A stretch of DNA of 64,000 nucleotides from Piezodorus guildinii (GCA_023052935.1 CM041298.1:57282217-57346216); one strand, 5' to 3'. Counted from the first letter of the stretch, positions 12,095-22,165 are shown. Numbers and translations: made by a program. The notes: generated by a model from the letters alone, not told the origin.

Positions 12095-12351
12095 CGAAAA
12101 TACACATTTTAGAGTCCCCTAAGTCCAAGTAACGAAGTCACGCGAAAAGTTTTGGGTGTATATGTCGTAAGCCTAGCACGGAAAAGGAAAGTCGTGCGAA
12201 ACTGAAATTTCATATTTAATTTTTCATCAAAATCGGCTGACTTGAAGAGTCTCTTTTCTCAAATACAGCCTAACGATTTTTATTAAACTCGCTATATCGA
12301 TGTAAATTTTAACGGACTTTAATATAATTTAGGTTTCATTCTTATTAAAAT

Positions 12352-12656
12352 GGGATGTTTAGAAGGTTGCACTACGCAGAATTGCGGAACTTGTACACTG
12401 TGAATATAATTGAGTTGATAGCATCGCGGAGACTCAAAAGGGCGAGTAAAGTTGTTGGGCTCGGTGAGGAACGAATTCCGAGAAAGTTGGTATTCGCTGA
12501 TGCGAAAGGTAGGCTGAAGCGTCGGTGGGAGGATTGCGTTAATGCTGATCTCGGGGGCTTGGGCTTGAACGGTGAACATTGGACGAGTCTGTGTAGGCGG
12601 AATTTGGTGGTATTGGCATCGAACCTTCGGATTCGGTAAGCCTATTGTTATTACAA
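12352..12656 (+). mobile_element. 5'-truncated RTE-like insertion (first of two)
   Basis: Carries only the last roughly 90 codons of the RTE frame (12355-12639 is still open: RRLHYAELRNLYTVNIIEL and so on to the end) plus a short 3' tail ending in a decayed TTA repeat. It lacks the 12-base ggtaggcgtccg-type segment present in the intact copy. It is flanked by the 10-bp direct repeat ttattaaaat (12342-12351 and 12657-12666). This is a typical target-primed retroinsertion with 5' truncation. Confidence 0.85.
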
Positions 12657-12723
12657 TTATTAAAATAGTCTAACAGACCTTAAATGTCGATATTTCAAAT
12701 TTTCTTTCTCTAAAGTACTTCAA

Positions 12724-12936
12724 CCCCGCGCGGATCTCATTACCGCGTATGGGGAGCGTCCCACGGGTGGCGGATGTGGGGATGGTCGGTGGAATTTCCT
12801 CGGAAGCTCCTCCCGACTAAGTCCGATGGACTCGCTGACCAACAATGAGAGCGGCCCCCCAGGCTTGCTGGAGGGTGTGACGTAGGTTCGAACGCCCTAC
12901 TCACATATTTTAGTTCACAAAATATCACCAAAAGTC
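12724..12936 (+). promoter_or_regulatory. GC-rich 5' UTR of the RTE-like element
   Basis: The first bases can fold: ccccgcg at the very 5' end faces cgcg and gggg at about 12743-12753. The region is much richer in G+C than its surroundings. It must carry the internal promoter if the element is active, since transcription has to start at the element's first base. A self-cleaving ribozyme at the 5' end, known in several LINE groups, is possible, but I could not match a specific fold. Confidence 0.5.
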
Positions 12937-15900
12937 ATGGATTCCTTTGAGGTAAAACGCTCATTATCCGGAGGTAAACTAGTCCCCCGTTCGGGTCTCC
13001 GGGTGGGGACTGCTTCAGGGGAATCATGGCGCAAGATGAAAATTAGAGATCTAACAATAGGGACGTGGAACGTTAGAAGTTTAAATACGGCAGGTGGGTT
13101 AAAGTCGGTCGCGAATGAAGTTAAGGGGTACCATTTAGATATCGTTGCATTACAAGAGGTTCGCTGGCCAGGGGAGGGCTCGTTAACAGAAGGAAAGTAT
13201 ACTATTTGGTACGGGGGGAGCGTTAATTATTGTCTAGGTACCGGGTTTCTGATTAGGAATAGATTTCTTTCCGCATTACGGGACGTACAGTTCTTTAGTG
13301 AAAGAATATCGGTTGCTATATTTCAAGGGCGTTGGTTTAAAATCGCGTTTATAAACATTCATTCTCCCACCGAAGACAGTGATGATGAAGTAAAATGCGA
13401 ATTTTATGATAAACTAGAGTCGGTTTACGATAAGTTACCGCGAAATTACATTAAGATAATACTAGGCGACGCGAACGCAAAGGTTGGAAGGGAAGAAGTA
13501 TATCGTCCTACAATTGGTAAAGAAAGTTTGCACGAATATAATAATGATAATGGGACCCGACTAATAAACTTTGCCATTTCGAAAAACCTAGTAATCAAAA
13601 GTACTACGTTTAAACATAAGGATATTCATAAGTATACGTGGACATCGCCGGATGGACAAACACGGAATCAAATCGATCATGTTTTAATACAAAATAGATG
13701 GCAAAGTAGCATAATTAACGTGAGATCGTATCGGGGTGCAGAATGCGGTTCTGATCATGAATTAGTAATCGCGAAACTTCGACAAAAACTAAATACAAAA
13801 AAGAGAACACCGAACTATATTCTTCCCGAGAATTTTGATTTAGTTAAATTGAACAACCTCGAAATTAGAAAACAATTCGCGATAGAAGTAAAAGATCGGT
13901 TCGAAGCTTTGGAATCTTCAGACGAGGAACACAAAGATGTAAACAAACTATGGGAAGGGATCAGGGATAATATTAAAGAGGTCGGTAATTTATGTCTTGG
14001 AAAAATCGAAAATAAAAAGAACAAACCTTGGTTCGACAGGGATTGTCAAAATATATGCGAAAAAAGAAAAACCGCTAAACTGAATTCCTTAAATAATCCA
14101 AGCGATAATAATGTGGCTTTTTTTCGGTTAGTAAAGAATGAAACTTCAAAACTCTTAAAAAATAAGAAAAGAGAGTATCTTAAAGGCAAAATAATAGAAA
14201 TAGAAAAACACAGAAACGAAAATAACGTAAGAGAGATGTACAAAGGTATAAACAAATCGCGTAAAAGATTTGAACCTCTATTGAATGCGGTTAAAGATGC
14301 AAATAACAATATAATTGCGGATCCTTCTGAGATATTAAATAAATTTAAACAACACTTTGGCAGCATCTTAAATACGGAAAATAATAATCAATCTCCTCTC
14401 TCTGAATATCAGAGCGCTGAACCATGGATAGACGCACCGAGTAAAGAGGAAGTCGAAATGGCGATAGGAAAATTAAAACGTTATAAGGCCGTAGGAAATG
14501 ATAATATCACGAGTGAATTAATCAAGGCGTGTGGAGAAGCGGGCGTTTCCAAAATACATTTTTTAGTTAAAAAGATCTGGGAAACTGAAAAAATGCCAGA
14601 AGAATGGAAAGAATCAATACTTATTCCGATTCACAAAAAAGGACCGAGGACGGATTGTAACAACTATCGTGGGATCTCTCTTCTCCCAGTATGCTATAAA
14701 ATATTCTCGTCAATTCTAACTAGTCGAATCACGGAATACGCTGAGAAAATTATCGGAGATTACCAATGTGGTTTTAGGCGGAATCGCTCGACTATTGACC
14801 AAATATTTTCCTTACGTCAAATATTAGAGAAAAAATTGGAATACAACGGTGTAGTCCATCAACTTTATATCGATTTTAAAAAGGCATATGATTCAATAGA
14901 CCGTCAGAAGCTATATAACATCATGATTGAACAGGGAATACCTAGAAAGTTAGTAAACCTAGTAGAGATGTGTTTGTCGGAAACATTTCATAAAGTTAGA
15001 ATCGGTCATAATTACTCGGAGAGATTTGAGGTGCGATCGGGTTTGAAACAGGGTGACTCTCTTTCACCTGTGTTATTTAATATAGCTTTAGAATATGTCA
15101 TAGAAAAGGTGATGTGTACCGAGAAAGGCTTAAATATGGGGGACAAGATTCCGGTTTTGGGGTATGCCGATGATCTGGTACTGCTAGGTGAAGACACGGA
15201 AACCATACAACTAAATACAAGTGTGTTAATAAAAACCGGTAAAGAAATAGGACTCGAATTAAATACCGATAAGACGAAGTATATGATTAGTAGCAGAAAC
15301 GGTGTCGATCTTGGTGATATTGATGTATCAGGTCATACTTTTGAACACGTAGAGAAATTCAAGTATTTAGGTTCAATCATAACTAGAAAAAATGAAATCC
15401 AGGAAGAAATAAAGTCCCGGTTAAAGGTGGGAAATGCGTGTTATTATTCAGTTGCTAAGTTACTTAGTTCGCGGCTTCTATCTAAAAACTTAAAGATTAG
15501 AATTTATAAAACTATTATTCTTCCAACGGTTCTTTACGGATGTGAAACGTGGCCGCTTACTTTGAAGGATGAACAACGGCTTAAGGTTTTCGAAAATAAG
15601 GTATTGCGTAAAATATTTGGTCCAAAGAGAGATGAGGCCACTGGGGAGTTTAGAAGGTTGCATAACGCGGAATTGCGGAACTTGCATCCTGTGAATATAA
15701 TTGAGCGGATTGCATCGCGGAGACTCAAATGGGCGAGTAAAGTTGTTGGGCTCGATGACGAGCGGATTCCGAGAAAGTTGGTATTTGCTGATTCGACTGG
15801 TAGGCGTCCGAAAGGTAGGCCGAAGCGTCGATGGGAGGATTGCGGTAAGGCTGATCTAGGGAGCTTGGGCTTGAATGGTGAGCATTGGACGAGTCTGTGT

Positions 15901-15945
15901 AGGCGGAATTTGGTGGTATCGGCATCGAACCTTCGGGTTCGCTAA
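12937..15945 (+). CDS. RTE-like endonuclease/reverse transcriptase (1002 aa)
   Basis: The product nicks target DNA and copies the element's RNA into the nick. The N-terminal apurinic-type endonuclease domain has TWNVRS at about residues 43-48, LQEVRW with the catalytic Glu at about 74, LGDANAKVG at about 176-184 (the GDxN motif), QIDHV near 245-250 and GSDHELV near 272-278. The reverse transcriptase follows: HKKGPRTDCNNYRGISLL (fingers), YIDFKKAYD with Asp646, and GYADDLVLLG with the catalytic YADD at 743-746. The C-terminal part has YLGSIITRKN, LYGCETWPLT, GRPKRRWED and a Cys/His-poor tail. No frameshift or stop interrupts it and all catalytic residues are present. The first ATG (12937) is used; an alternative is the Met at residue 34, just before the endonuclease fold. 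Potentially functional. Confidence 0.92.
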   Translation: MDSFEVKRSLSGGKLVPRSGLRVGTASGESWRKMKIRDLTIGTWNVRSLNTAGGLKSVANEVKGYHLDIVALQEVRWPGEGSLTEGKYTIWYGGSVNYCLGTGFLIRNRFLSALRDVQFFSERISVAIFQGRWFKIAFINIHSPTEDSDDEVKCEFYDKLESVYDKLPRNYIKIILGDANAKVGREEVYRPTIGKESLHEYNNDNGTRLINFAISKNLVIKSTTFKHKDIHKYTWTSPDGQTRNQIDHVLIQNRWQSSIINVRSYRGAECGSDHELVIAKLRQKLNTKKRTPNYILPENFDLVKLNNLEIRKQFAIEVKDRFEALESSDEEHKDVNKLWEGIRDNIKEVGNLCLGKIENKKNKPWFDRDCQNICEKRKTAKLNSLNNPSDNNVAFFRLVKNETSKLLKNKKREYLKGKIIEIEKHRNENNVREMYKGINKSRKRFEPLLNAVKDANNNIIADPSEILNKFKQHFGSILNTENNNQSPLSEYQSAEPWIDAPSKEEVEMAIGKLKRYKAVGNDNITSELIKACGEAGVSKIHFLVKKIWETEKMPEEWKESILIPIHKKGPRTDCNNYRGISLLPVCYKIFSSILTSRITEYAEKIIGDYQCGFRRNRSTIDQIFSLRQILEKKLEYNGVVHQLYIDFKKAYDSIDRQKLYNIMIEQGIPRKLVNLVEMCLSETFHKVRIGHNYSERFEVRSGLKQGDSLSPVLFNIALEYVIEKVMCTEKGLNMGDKIPVLGYADDLVLLGEDTETIQLNTSVLIKTGKEIGLELNTDKTKYMISSRNGVDLGDIDVSGHTFEHVEKFKYLGSIITRKNEIQEEIKSRLKVGNACYYSVAKLLSSRLLSKNLKIRIYKTIILPTVLYGCETWPLTLKDEQRLKVFENKVLRKIFGPKRDEATGEFRRLHNAELRNLHPVNIIERIASRRLKWASKVVGLDDERIPRKLVFADSTGRRPKGRPKRRWEDCGKADLGSLGLNGEHWTSLCRRNLVVSASNLRVR

Positions 15946-16184
15946 GCCTATTATTATTATTATTATTATTAAAGTACTTCAAATTTTGTAGATTCGAAAA
16001 AATAAATTACCATGTCTCGTTAGCATTGATAAAACCATCCAACTAAAGTAGGAAAGAGTAATAATGTTTTTTTAATATAAGAACTGTAACGTAGACGTAT
16101 TCAAGTACGTGTATATGCAATTCGTACACATTTGATAACCAAATAAAGGGAAAGAAGAGAACCAATATTTGTTTGCGTATTTCC

Positions 16185-16295
16185 AAAAAAAAAAAAAATT
16201 TACCTCCCCTCTCCCTTAAAATTTGAGGGCTTACGTTTCAAGATGCGTAAAATCCGAATAACGAATAAAAAAAATCTGTTTCTCCTTATAAATAA
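16185..16295 (+). repeat. Rep-B fragment
   Basis: An A-tract followed by tttacctcccct, then aaaatttgagggcttacg and tttcaagatgcgtaaaatcc. This is the same order as at 650-735. Confidence 0.65.
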
Positions 16296-16440
16296 ATGAA
16301 TAGTAGTGGCTAGCCTATCAGTCTTCTATACCAATAGTGGCGGGTTCAATTCCGGCAGATGGTCCTAGGATTTTTTAAGGGCAGGGAAAAAAATTAGTTA
16401 TGCCGCTCTACGGAGGGGGCGTAAAAAGGTTTGTCCAATG
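16296..16440 (+). mobile_element. SINE-1, 3'-truncated copy
   Basis: Keeps the tRNA-like head (agtggctagcctatcag, gcgggttcaattccggc as B box) and the 'cctaggattttttaa' and 'ttatgccgctctacgga' blocks, then stops. It sits between Rep-B and Rep-C sequence. Confidence 0.65.
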
Positions 16441-16454
16441 TTTAAATTAATTAA

Positions 16455-16695
16455 AAAATACAAATTTTCTACAAAATGAATAAATAATCATTGAAATTGC
16501 TTCAGAATTGGCAGAGATATAGCGTTTTGAAATCAGCAGTTGTGATATGCCATTATCATTTGAATTATTGCTTTTCTTAATAGTTAATTGCCTATCAACA
16601 GCTATATAAACAGTTATACCCTAATAATATTGTTATTTGGAAATAATAAACCATTGTGTAATAATTTGCTACGTTTTTTATTTTATTATTATTAT
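16455..16695 (+). repeat. Rep-C copy
   Basis: Contains ttttctacaaaatg, ggcagagatatagcgttttg, tagttaattgcctatcaaca and gttatttggaaataat in the same order as at 1440 and 29825. Confidence 0.55.
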
Positions 16696-16699
16696 TTTC

Positions 16700-16968
16700 A
16701 TTTTATTTTTTAGAACATAAGAATAGTAATATAGATGTATGATATAACGTTAGAAATCTTAAGAATTTTTAAAACATACTGTCTTATATACTAATTTATT
16801 CAAGATATGTAGGGTGATGAAAAGCGAAAAAAAAGTATGTTAGTGAATGTTTCCATCGAAACCCAGTGTAATTTTTTTCAACTCTAATTGCATTTAAAAA
16901 TTCTTTGATTAAATTTAAAAACTAAAATTTGTGAAAGTCGTATGTTGCGCTCACCAGATCTTTTTTAA
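16700..16968 (-). mobile_element. Rep-A left-end fragment
   Basis: Minus-orientation terminal third of Rep-A (agaacataagaatagtaata, gggtgatgaaaagcg, gtgaaagtcgtatgttgcgc, ccagatctttttt). It may be the missing remainder of the Rep-A copy at 12095-16090, displaced by the Rep-B/SINE/Rep-C block. Confidence 0.65.
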
Positions 16969-17394
16969 AATTCCGATTCATAACTGAATTTTTAATATTC
17001 AAAATTAAATTGAATTGATAAGCTCGGGGATCCTTCATTAAATTTTCAATGACGCTAATTTTGAATTTAATACCTTTAATTTAGGTAACCGATTGAAATG
17101 GTTGGCAGAGGTTTTCCTCTTAAATGTTATACTATAAAATCCTGATTGAGATAGGATTTGAATATCCTCCAGACAACACACATTCCAGCAGCTGGAACTC
17201 CAGGGAGACTCCATATGAGGCTGCGACTTACCTTCACCCACTCTCCCGATGTGGGTTACCCCATGCTCCATTTTAGGCTATCTCCTTCCTTCCAAGAACC
17301 TAATCGCCAAAACACTGACTAACATTTGAGTTACTCTAGACGGGTGACCTTTCAATTGTATTTCTTTTCCTAATACCTATTTTTGATGGTATAT
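16969..17394. other. No feature recognised
   Basis: Unique-looking sequence with a moderately GC-rich patch at 17160-17330. An open frame on the minus strand (17038-17271) has no recognisable motif. Confidence 0.4.
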
Positions 17395-17636
17395 AAAAAA
17401 TCTGGTGTGCTCAGCACAGAACTTACACTTATCTCCGATGTTAAAATAAATTTAAGAATTTTAAAATAAAGCCAGAGTTGAAGAAAGGTTAAAGAGTTCT
17501 TGCGTTTTGATGCATATTTCAGATTAAATAATTTAACAATAGAAACTATCATATAGAACAATCACTTATTTTCATCACTATCCAATACCTAATACAACTT
17601 TGTTATAAAATAACATTTTTTATAATTTATTAAGCT
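17395..17636 (+). mobile_element. Rep-A left-end fragment
   Basis: Begins aaaaaatctggtgtgctcag and carries the 'cacttatctccgatgttaaa' and 'tcatcactatccaatacc' blocks. It is truncated where a SINE-1 fragment starts. Confidence 0.65.
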
Positions 17637-17745
17637 GTTTGTTTGTTTATTTATTTAACGTCGCATTATGCTGCTTTGGCTAATAGGACGATGTTACAGT
17701 GGGAGCCCTAAATTTTGCCTATCCAGGTTTAATTAGGATGGTGTG
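17637..17745 (-). mobile_element. SINE-1 3' fragment
   Basis: Minus-orientation SINE-1 tail: tttgtttatttatttaacgt, tgctgctttggctaatagga, gtgggagccctaaattttgc, cctatccaggtttaattagg. The head is missing. Confidence 0.7.
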
Positions 17746-18008
17746 CTATGTTTTTGACTGGCTGCTTTTCTAAGGCAGCGGTACCTTAAAAAACTAGATT
17801 AATTGATATCTTTAATCAATATATAAACTATATTTAGTGAAACCATTGGATTTCCTTTCCAAAGGTATCGTGTTTACCGATCCCAGTAGGTGGCATGCAG
17901 GGGAAGATCAAATTAGACAAGTTTCAATAAAAGACATTATTATTTAAATTACCTTAAAAATATACAATTTATTTACAAGATGCCTGAGATTATTGAGGGA
18001 CATTAACG
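17746..18008. other. No feature recognised
   Basis: AT-rich spacer. No motif supported. Confidence 0.4.
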
Positions 18009-18489
18009 TTAACCTTGCCATACAATATTACAATAAAGAAATACCTTACAAAAACTTAGTTGGCTGGCGAAGGTGAAATCAGTCTTCTCGGCTTCATCCT
18101 CCAGCTGCTCTGACCCCCGATGGACCTCTCCTTTTCTTGTAGATGGAACTTCAACTCTTGTGGCTGGAATGAGACTGACCTTGGCTATCTCTCTATAAAG
18201 TCCTGCCATCCCCTTCGTCATATTTTTTTCCATTTCTTTAAATTGTCTTTTCGCATCACTAGCATTCACTGCCAGCTTTGTCATGATTTGCTGAAGCATT
18301 ATTCGAACATAGCTGTTCTCTTTTCACTTCATTTTGTTTATGTGGCTGACTAGTTCCTGGGACTGAGGAATCCGTCAGTAGAACTCTCTCTGGATCTATT
18401 TGTGTTCTGAATTCGATATTAATTCTTCAGAATACCCTTCTATCCTCATTTAATGCCCTACTCGCCGACCGAGTATGTTTACTAGTCAT
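18009..18489 (-). pseudogene. Decayed coding relic, unrecognised (ORF1/Gag-like look)
   Basis: On the minus strand, two overlapping frames look protein-coding in composition. The first starts at an ATG near 18489 (MTSKHTRSASRALNEDRRVF, then a stop, then RINIEFRTQIDPERVLLTDS and SVPGTSQPHKQNEVKREQ). The second (18009-18299) continues as MLQQIMTKLAVNASDAKRQF, KEMEKNMTKGMAGLYREIAK and a charged tail. The middle is rich in Lys/Glu/Met with heptad-like spacing, as in coiled coils of retroelement ORF1 or Gag proteins. One stop and at least one frameshift break it. There is no zinc knuckle. The family is not identified. A degraded host exon is less likely given the transposon context. Confidence 0.4.
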
Positions 18490-18679
18490 TTTTATTTGAG
18501 CTGTAAGAAAAAAAAATTAATAATCTTGGGCAATCTAACACTGTCAACTAACCGTGAACTGTGGGATGTTTTTAACTTTCTTATAAACTTATAATCCTAA
18601 CTCCAATAACTGAAATGAGATAGCAATGATATTTACAGATTGCAGAAATTAAATAAAATAGATATTAGACTTTTTTATA

Positions 18680-19167
18680 TCCAATTTATTGGGTTATAAA
18701 ATAAGTTGGTAGAGTTTTTTGCTGTTGACTTCAATGAAAACTCCAGATTCGTGTACATATTTTTAATCAATTATATCTGACCTATTACATGTCAATTTTA
18801 ATCTATTACATACTGCCATCTTTTCGGGTATTTTTTGGAATATGGTCATCTTCAATAGTTCAAGAACGACTCACGTCTTCCAAGTCAAAACTTCCGGTTC
18901 TGAACAGAGCAAACCACTTACGGAAAGTGCTTTCTCCTAAGGCCTCGTCGATATACACACTGCAAATGTTGTTAATCGTCTGTGCTGCGGATTTTCTTTT
19001 TAGGAAATAAAAACTCATTAAATGATGAAAATAAAATCTCTTCTCTTGAATTTTGAGCAAGCAAAATACCACTTAAAGATAAGGAATCTCGGTTGAAATT
19101 GATGCATAAAAGCACCTTAACTAATCTTGTTTTAGGACATGTTAACATTAATGACCAAGTAAACATG
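18680..19167 (-). pseudogene. Mariner transposon relic with transposase N-terminus
   Basis: Minus strand. The terminal sequence (tattgggttataaaataagt, 18680 side) resembles the mariner ends at 8149 and 11091. The translated part of 18860-19072 gives KSAAQTINNICSVYIDEALG, ESTFRKWFALFRTG and SFDLEDVSRS. This is the mariner transposase DNA-binding region (helix-turn-helix followed by a W-F-x-F-G-x-F-L-E-D-type motif). The catalytic DDD/E domain is deleted. The other end (at 19167) is cut off by a Rep-A copy. Confidence 0.7.
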
Positions 19168-20056
19168 ATTTTTACTTTCACTTACTATATATAGTAAGGG
19201 GAAGTATTGCGATCGTGAAAATTTTTGAATTCCAGTTTTCAACGGAAATACACGTTTTAGGGTCTCCTGAGTCCAAATAACCAAGTCCAGCAAAAGGTCT
19301 GTGTGTGTGGTAACTCCCGGGCGAAAACGGTAAGTCCTATGAAACTAAAATTTCATATTTAAGACAACTATACGCCCGAGACGTTACACAATCTTTTTCA
19401 TTAAAATCAGCTTACCAGAAGAGCCAATTTATACCATGCATTTTGCATCTTTTTTCGATTTTCTCGTAAACGGTTCCGACGATTTTGATTAAACTCGCTA
19501 TATCGATGTAAAATTAAATGGGCTTTGATATCATTTAGGTTTCATTTGGATTAAAATGGTCTGACAGGGCTTAAATGCCGATATTTTAAATTTTCTTTCT
19601 CTAAAGTACCTTTAATTTTGTTGATTCTATAAAAATAACTATATTATCTTGTTACCACTGATAAAAAACAGGTAAATATATAAATTGAATGAATTCGATA
19701 CCCAACTAAAGGAGAAAACTGAAAAAATATATTTTTTATGCAATTTTTTGTTTTTGAACATAAGAATAGTAATATACATGTATGATATACCGTTGGAAAG
19801 CTTGAGATTTTAGAAAAAATATTATCTCATACACAAGCTTTTAAAAGTTAGTAGAGATGAAAAGCGGATAAATTAACCGATTGTTTTAGGTAATAACATA
19901 ATAGATTATTTAATAAAACACATGTTTCTATCGAAAATCAATATAATTAATTCTTCAAACTAATTTCATCTCTAACAACGGTATTTAAAAATTCTTAAAT
20001 TGATTTTAACAAGGGTGGTAAGTGAAAGTCGTGTGTTGCGCCCACCAGATTTTTTA
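19168..20056 (-). mobile_element. Rep-A, full-length copy
   Basis: Minus orientation. It starts with tttttactttcacttacta, then an inner palindrome and the gcgatcgtgaaaat block, and ends in ggtaagtgaaagtcgtgtgt followed by tgcgcccaccagatttttt. All landmarks are present. It adjoins a mariner relic on the left, probably inserted into or beside it. Confidence 0.8.
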
Positions 20057-20416
20057 AACAAAGAAAGGCTTATATTTAAAAACGCTACGAATTTATTGTA
20101 CAACCCAGTATATACTATATCTTTAATACTTATATCAATTTTAGAACTTTTTAGTTTACTATACTTTTCATGTTCTATTTCATTATTATATTTAGCATCT
20201 GGCTTTCACTTTACTTCATATTACCTTACATAGGTTTGTAAACTATATTCATCTTCATTTCTCTATTTATTTATATCGATATATTAATTATTCCTTTTTT
20301 AATCTTCATTACTCTCTTTTTCTGTTCTTAAGCTATCAATTCTACAGCTTTTAATTATATTTTATGTTATTCTCTGTTATTATCTAACACCTACACTGTA
20401 TATTATTTTTTTAGCC
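20057..20416. other. No feature recognised
   Basis: AT-rich sequence preceding the hammerhead-like motif. It may be part of a Penelope-like terminal region, but nothing in it is diagnostic. Confidence 0.4.
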
Positions 20417-20449
20417 CTAATGAAGACCAGAAACGTGGGTCGAAACGTT
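20417..20449 (+). ncRNA. Hammerhead-like motif of a Penelope-type terminus
   Basis: Reads CTAATGA, one spacer base, GACC (20425-20428), a 9-base loop, GGTC (20438-20441), then GAAAC (20442-20446) and GTT. The hammerhead core is CTGANGA-helix II-GAAA, with a cleavable NUH after a very short helix III. Here the core G of CTGA is A and one extra base precedes helix II, so it is probably inactive. Penelope-like elements are known to carry such motifs in their terminal repeats. Confidence 0.55.
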
Positions 20450-20689
20450 GGTTATTAAATAGGTTTTTCGCCATTTTCTTATTTTTTTTTTCGTCACACG
20501 AAACATCTCTTTCTTCATGTTATTTACATTTGTTTAATAATGGTGACTTCGGGCATCTCAATGGTAATGTGGTGTAATTTACTACCGTCTAGGATTTAAT
20601 ATTTGATAAATATATAGTTTAATAATAAAATTGGAACCTGATAAATATCTATTAAGTTATAGTTATTCATAGAATTAAACAAACTGTAA

Positions 20690-20830
20690 AACCCGCTGAG
20701 TCAGTCAGAGAGTAAAATGGGACGCCTTGCCAATCCTCCTCAGACCACATCCAAGCTGAGAACCTCCTCCCGTTCCTCCTTCAACATCCTCCCGAACTAA
20801 TAATACCCTCCCGACCTCAATAGTTTTCTC
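20690..20830 (+). other. GC-rich coding-like patch, unrecognised
   Basis: A short patch rich in C (for example ccaatcctcctcagaccac, cctcccgttcctccttcaac) about 250 bases after the hammerhead-like motif. An ATG frame reads MGRLANPPQTTSKLRTSS before a stop. Its position suggests the start of a Penelope-like element body, but no domain is visible. Confidence 0.3.
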
Positions 20831-21696
20831 TGTACAAACAACACTATTTTAGTTTCGTTCTGATTACTCTTCTTTCTACAGACGTTTGTAGCAGCTTTTC
20901 ATTTTGTTCAGAGTCTTTTATATTCGACGAAATGTTTACTGGACTGTCTAATATAATAATATTACTTTCACTTAACTATATATGAAATATATAGTAAGGG
21001 AAAATATTGCGATCGGGACAATTTTCGAATTCCAGTTTTCAACAGAATTACACGTTTTAGGGTCTCCTGAGTCCAAATAACTAAGTCCGACAAAAAGGTC
21101 TGTGTGTAGTAAATCTGCGCGGAAACGATAAGTTGTATTAATCTGAAAATCCATTCTTTAGGAGCGTTTATGCCTGAGATGTTACAGCAACTTTTTCATC
21201 AACATCGACTAACCAGAAGAGCCACTTTATACGATGAATTTTAAACCTTTTTACGATTTTCTCAAAAACGGCTCTAACGATTTTGATTAAACTCGCTATG
21301 TCGATGTAAAATTTAATGGGTTTTAATACCATGTAGGTTTTATTCTGATTGAAATAGTCTGACAGGGTTTTAATGCCGATATTTTAAATTTTATTCCTCT
21401 AAAGTACCTTTAATTTTGTAGATTTTATAAAATTTACTATATCATATGATTAACATTGCTAAAAATGAGCTAAACATACATTTTGAACGAATTTGATAAC
21501 TAACTAAAGGAGAAATGAGCAAAAATATTTTTTTATGAGATTTTTGTGTTTTGAACATAAAAACAGTAATATGAATGTATAATATACCATTGGGAAACTA
21601 ATGATTTTAGAAAACAATATTATCTTATACAGGAAATTTTAAAAGTTAATGGAGAGTGATGAAAAGCCGATAAAGCAATCTGATTGTCATATATAA

Positions 21697-21841
21697 GGGG
21701 TACTCACTACGTTTGCTATAGCATGCTATTTGTGCTATTTTGCTAAACCCATCAATTTTCTACAGGAAATAACTGTAGAAACTCGACGGGTTTAGCAAAA
21801 TAATACAAATAGTATGCTATAGCAAACGTAGTGAGTACCCC
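21697..21841. mobile_element. 145-bp palindromic MITE, copy 1
   Basis: It starts ggggtactcactacgtttgc and ends with the inverse (gcaaacgtagtgagtacccc). The arms are about 54 bp and nearly identical, meeting around a centre that has its own small hairpin (ttctacagg / actgtagaa). An equally long copy is at 36176-36320. There is no coding capacity. The flanks tataa / taata may be an imperfect target duplication. The superfamily is not clear from the ends. Confidence 0.85.
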
Positions 21842-21883
21842 TAATATAATATAATTGATTATTTAATAAAACAAATGTTTCTA

Positions 21884-22165
21884 GGGATCACTTGTAGCTG
21901 GGTGGCTAGCGTAACAGCCTCCCATGCCAAAGGTCACGGGTTCAAATCCGCAGGTGCTCCTAGGATTTTTTAATGGGAGTAAAAAATCCTTAGTTACGCC
22001 GTCCTTCGGAGGGGACGTTAAAAGGTGGTCCCGAGCCTGTGCGATGTCAGGTACTCGTTAAAGATCCCTATCCTAATAAAACCTGGATAGGCAAAATTTA
22101 GGACTCCCACTGTAGCATCGTCCGATTAGCCATAGTAGCATAAAGTGACGTTAAATAAATAAACA
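21884..22165 (+). mobile_element. SINE-1, best-preserved full-length copy
   Basis: The tRNA-like head contains ggtggctagcgtaacagcct (A-box region) and ggttcaaatcc (B box), for internal RNA polymerase III initiation. The body is followed by a short (aaat)n-type tail. The perfect 16-bp direct repeat aaaacaaatgtttcta flanks it (21868-21883 and 22166-22181), showing LINE-machinery insertion into an existing Rep-A copy. Confidence 0.9.

Larger units (their letters stand above)
12724..15969 (+). mobile_element. Full-length RTE-like non-LTR retrotransposon
   Basis: The element starts right after the left target repeat with ccccgcgcgg, has a GC-rich 5' UTR of 213 bases, one long frame (12937-15945), and a 3' UTR of about 24 bases made mostly of a TAT/TTA microsatellite. 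The 13-bp direct repeat taaagtacttcaa lies at 12711-12723 and 15970-15982, and it restores the interrupted Rep-A sequence. A single ORF with endonuclease and reverse transcriptase and a very short 3' end made of simple repeats is the usual design of the RTE clade. The perfect duplication and uninterrupted frame indicate a recent insertion. Clade assignment is by architecture only. Confidence 0.9.
12095..16090 (-). mobile_element. Rep-A copy split by two RTE-like insertions
   Basis: Minus-orientation Rep-A. Parts lie at 12095-12351, 12657-12723 and 15970-16090. The three parts join without loss into normal Rep-A order (aggtttcattc-attaaaat / agtctaacag-ctttaaatgtcgatatt / aaagtactt-aattttgtagattcg). 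The interruptions are a truncated RTE fragment and a full-length RTE element, each with its own target-site duplication. Confidence 0.8.
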
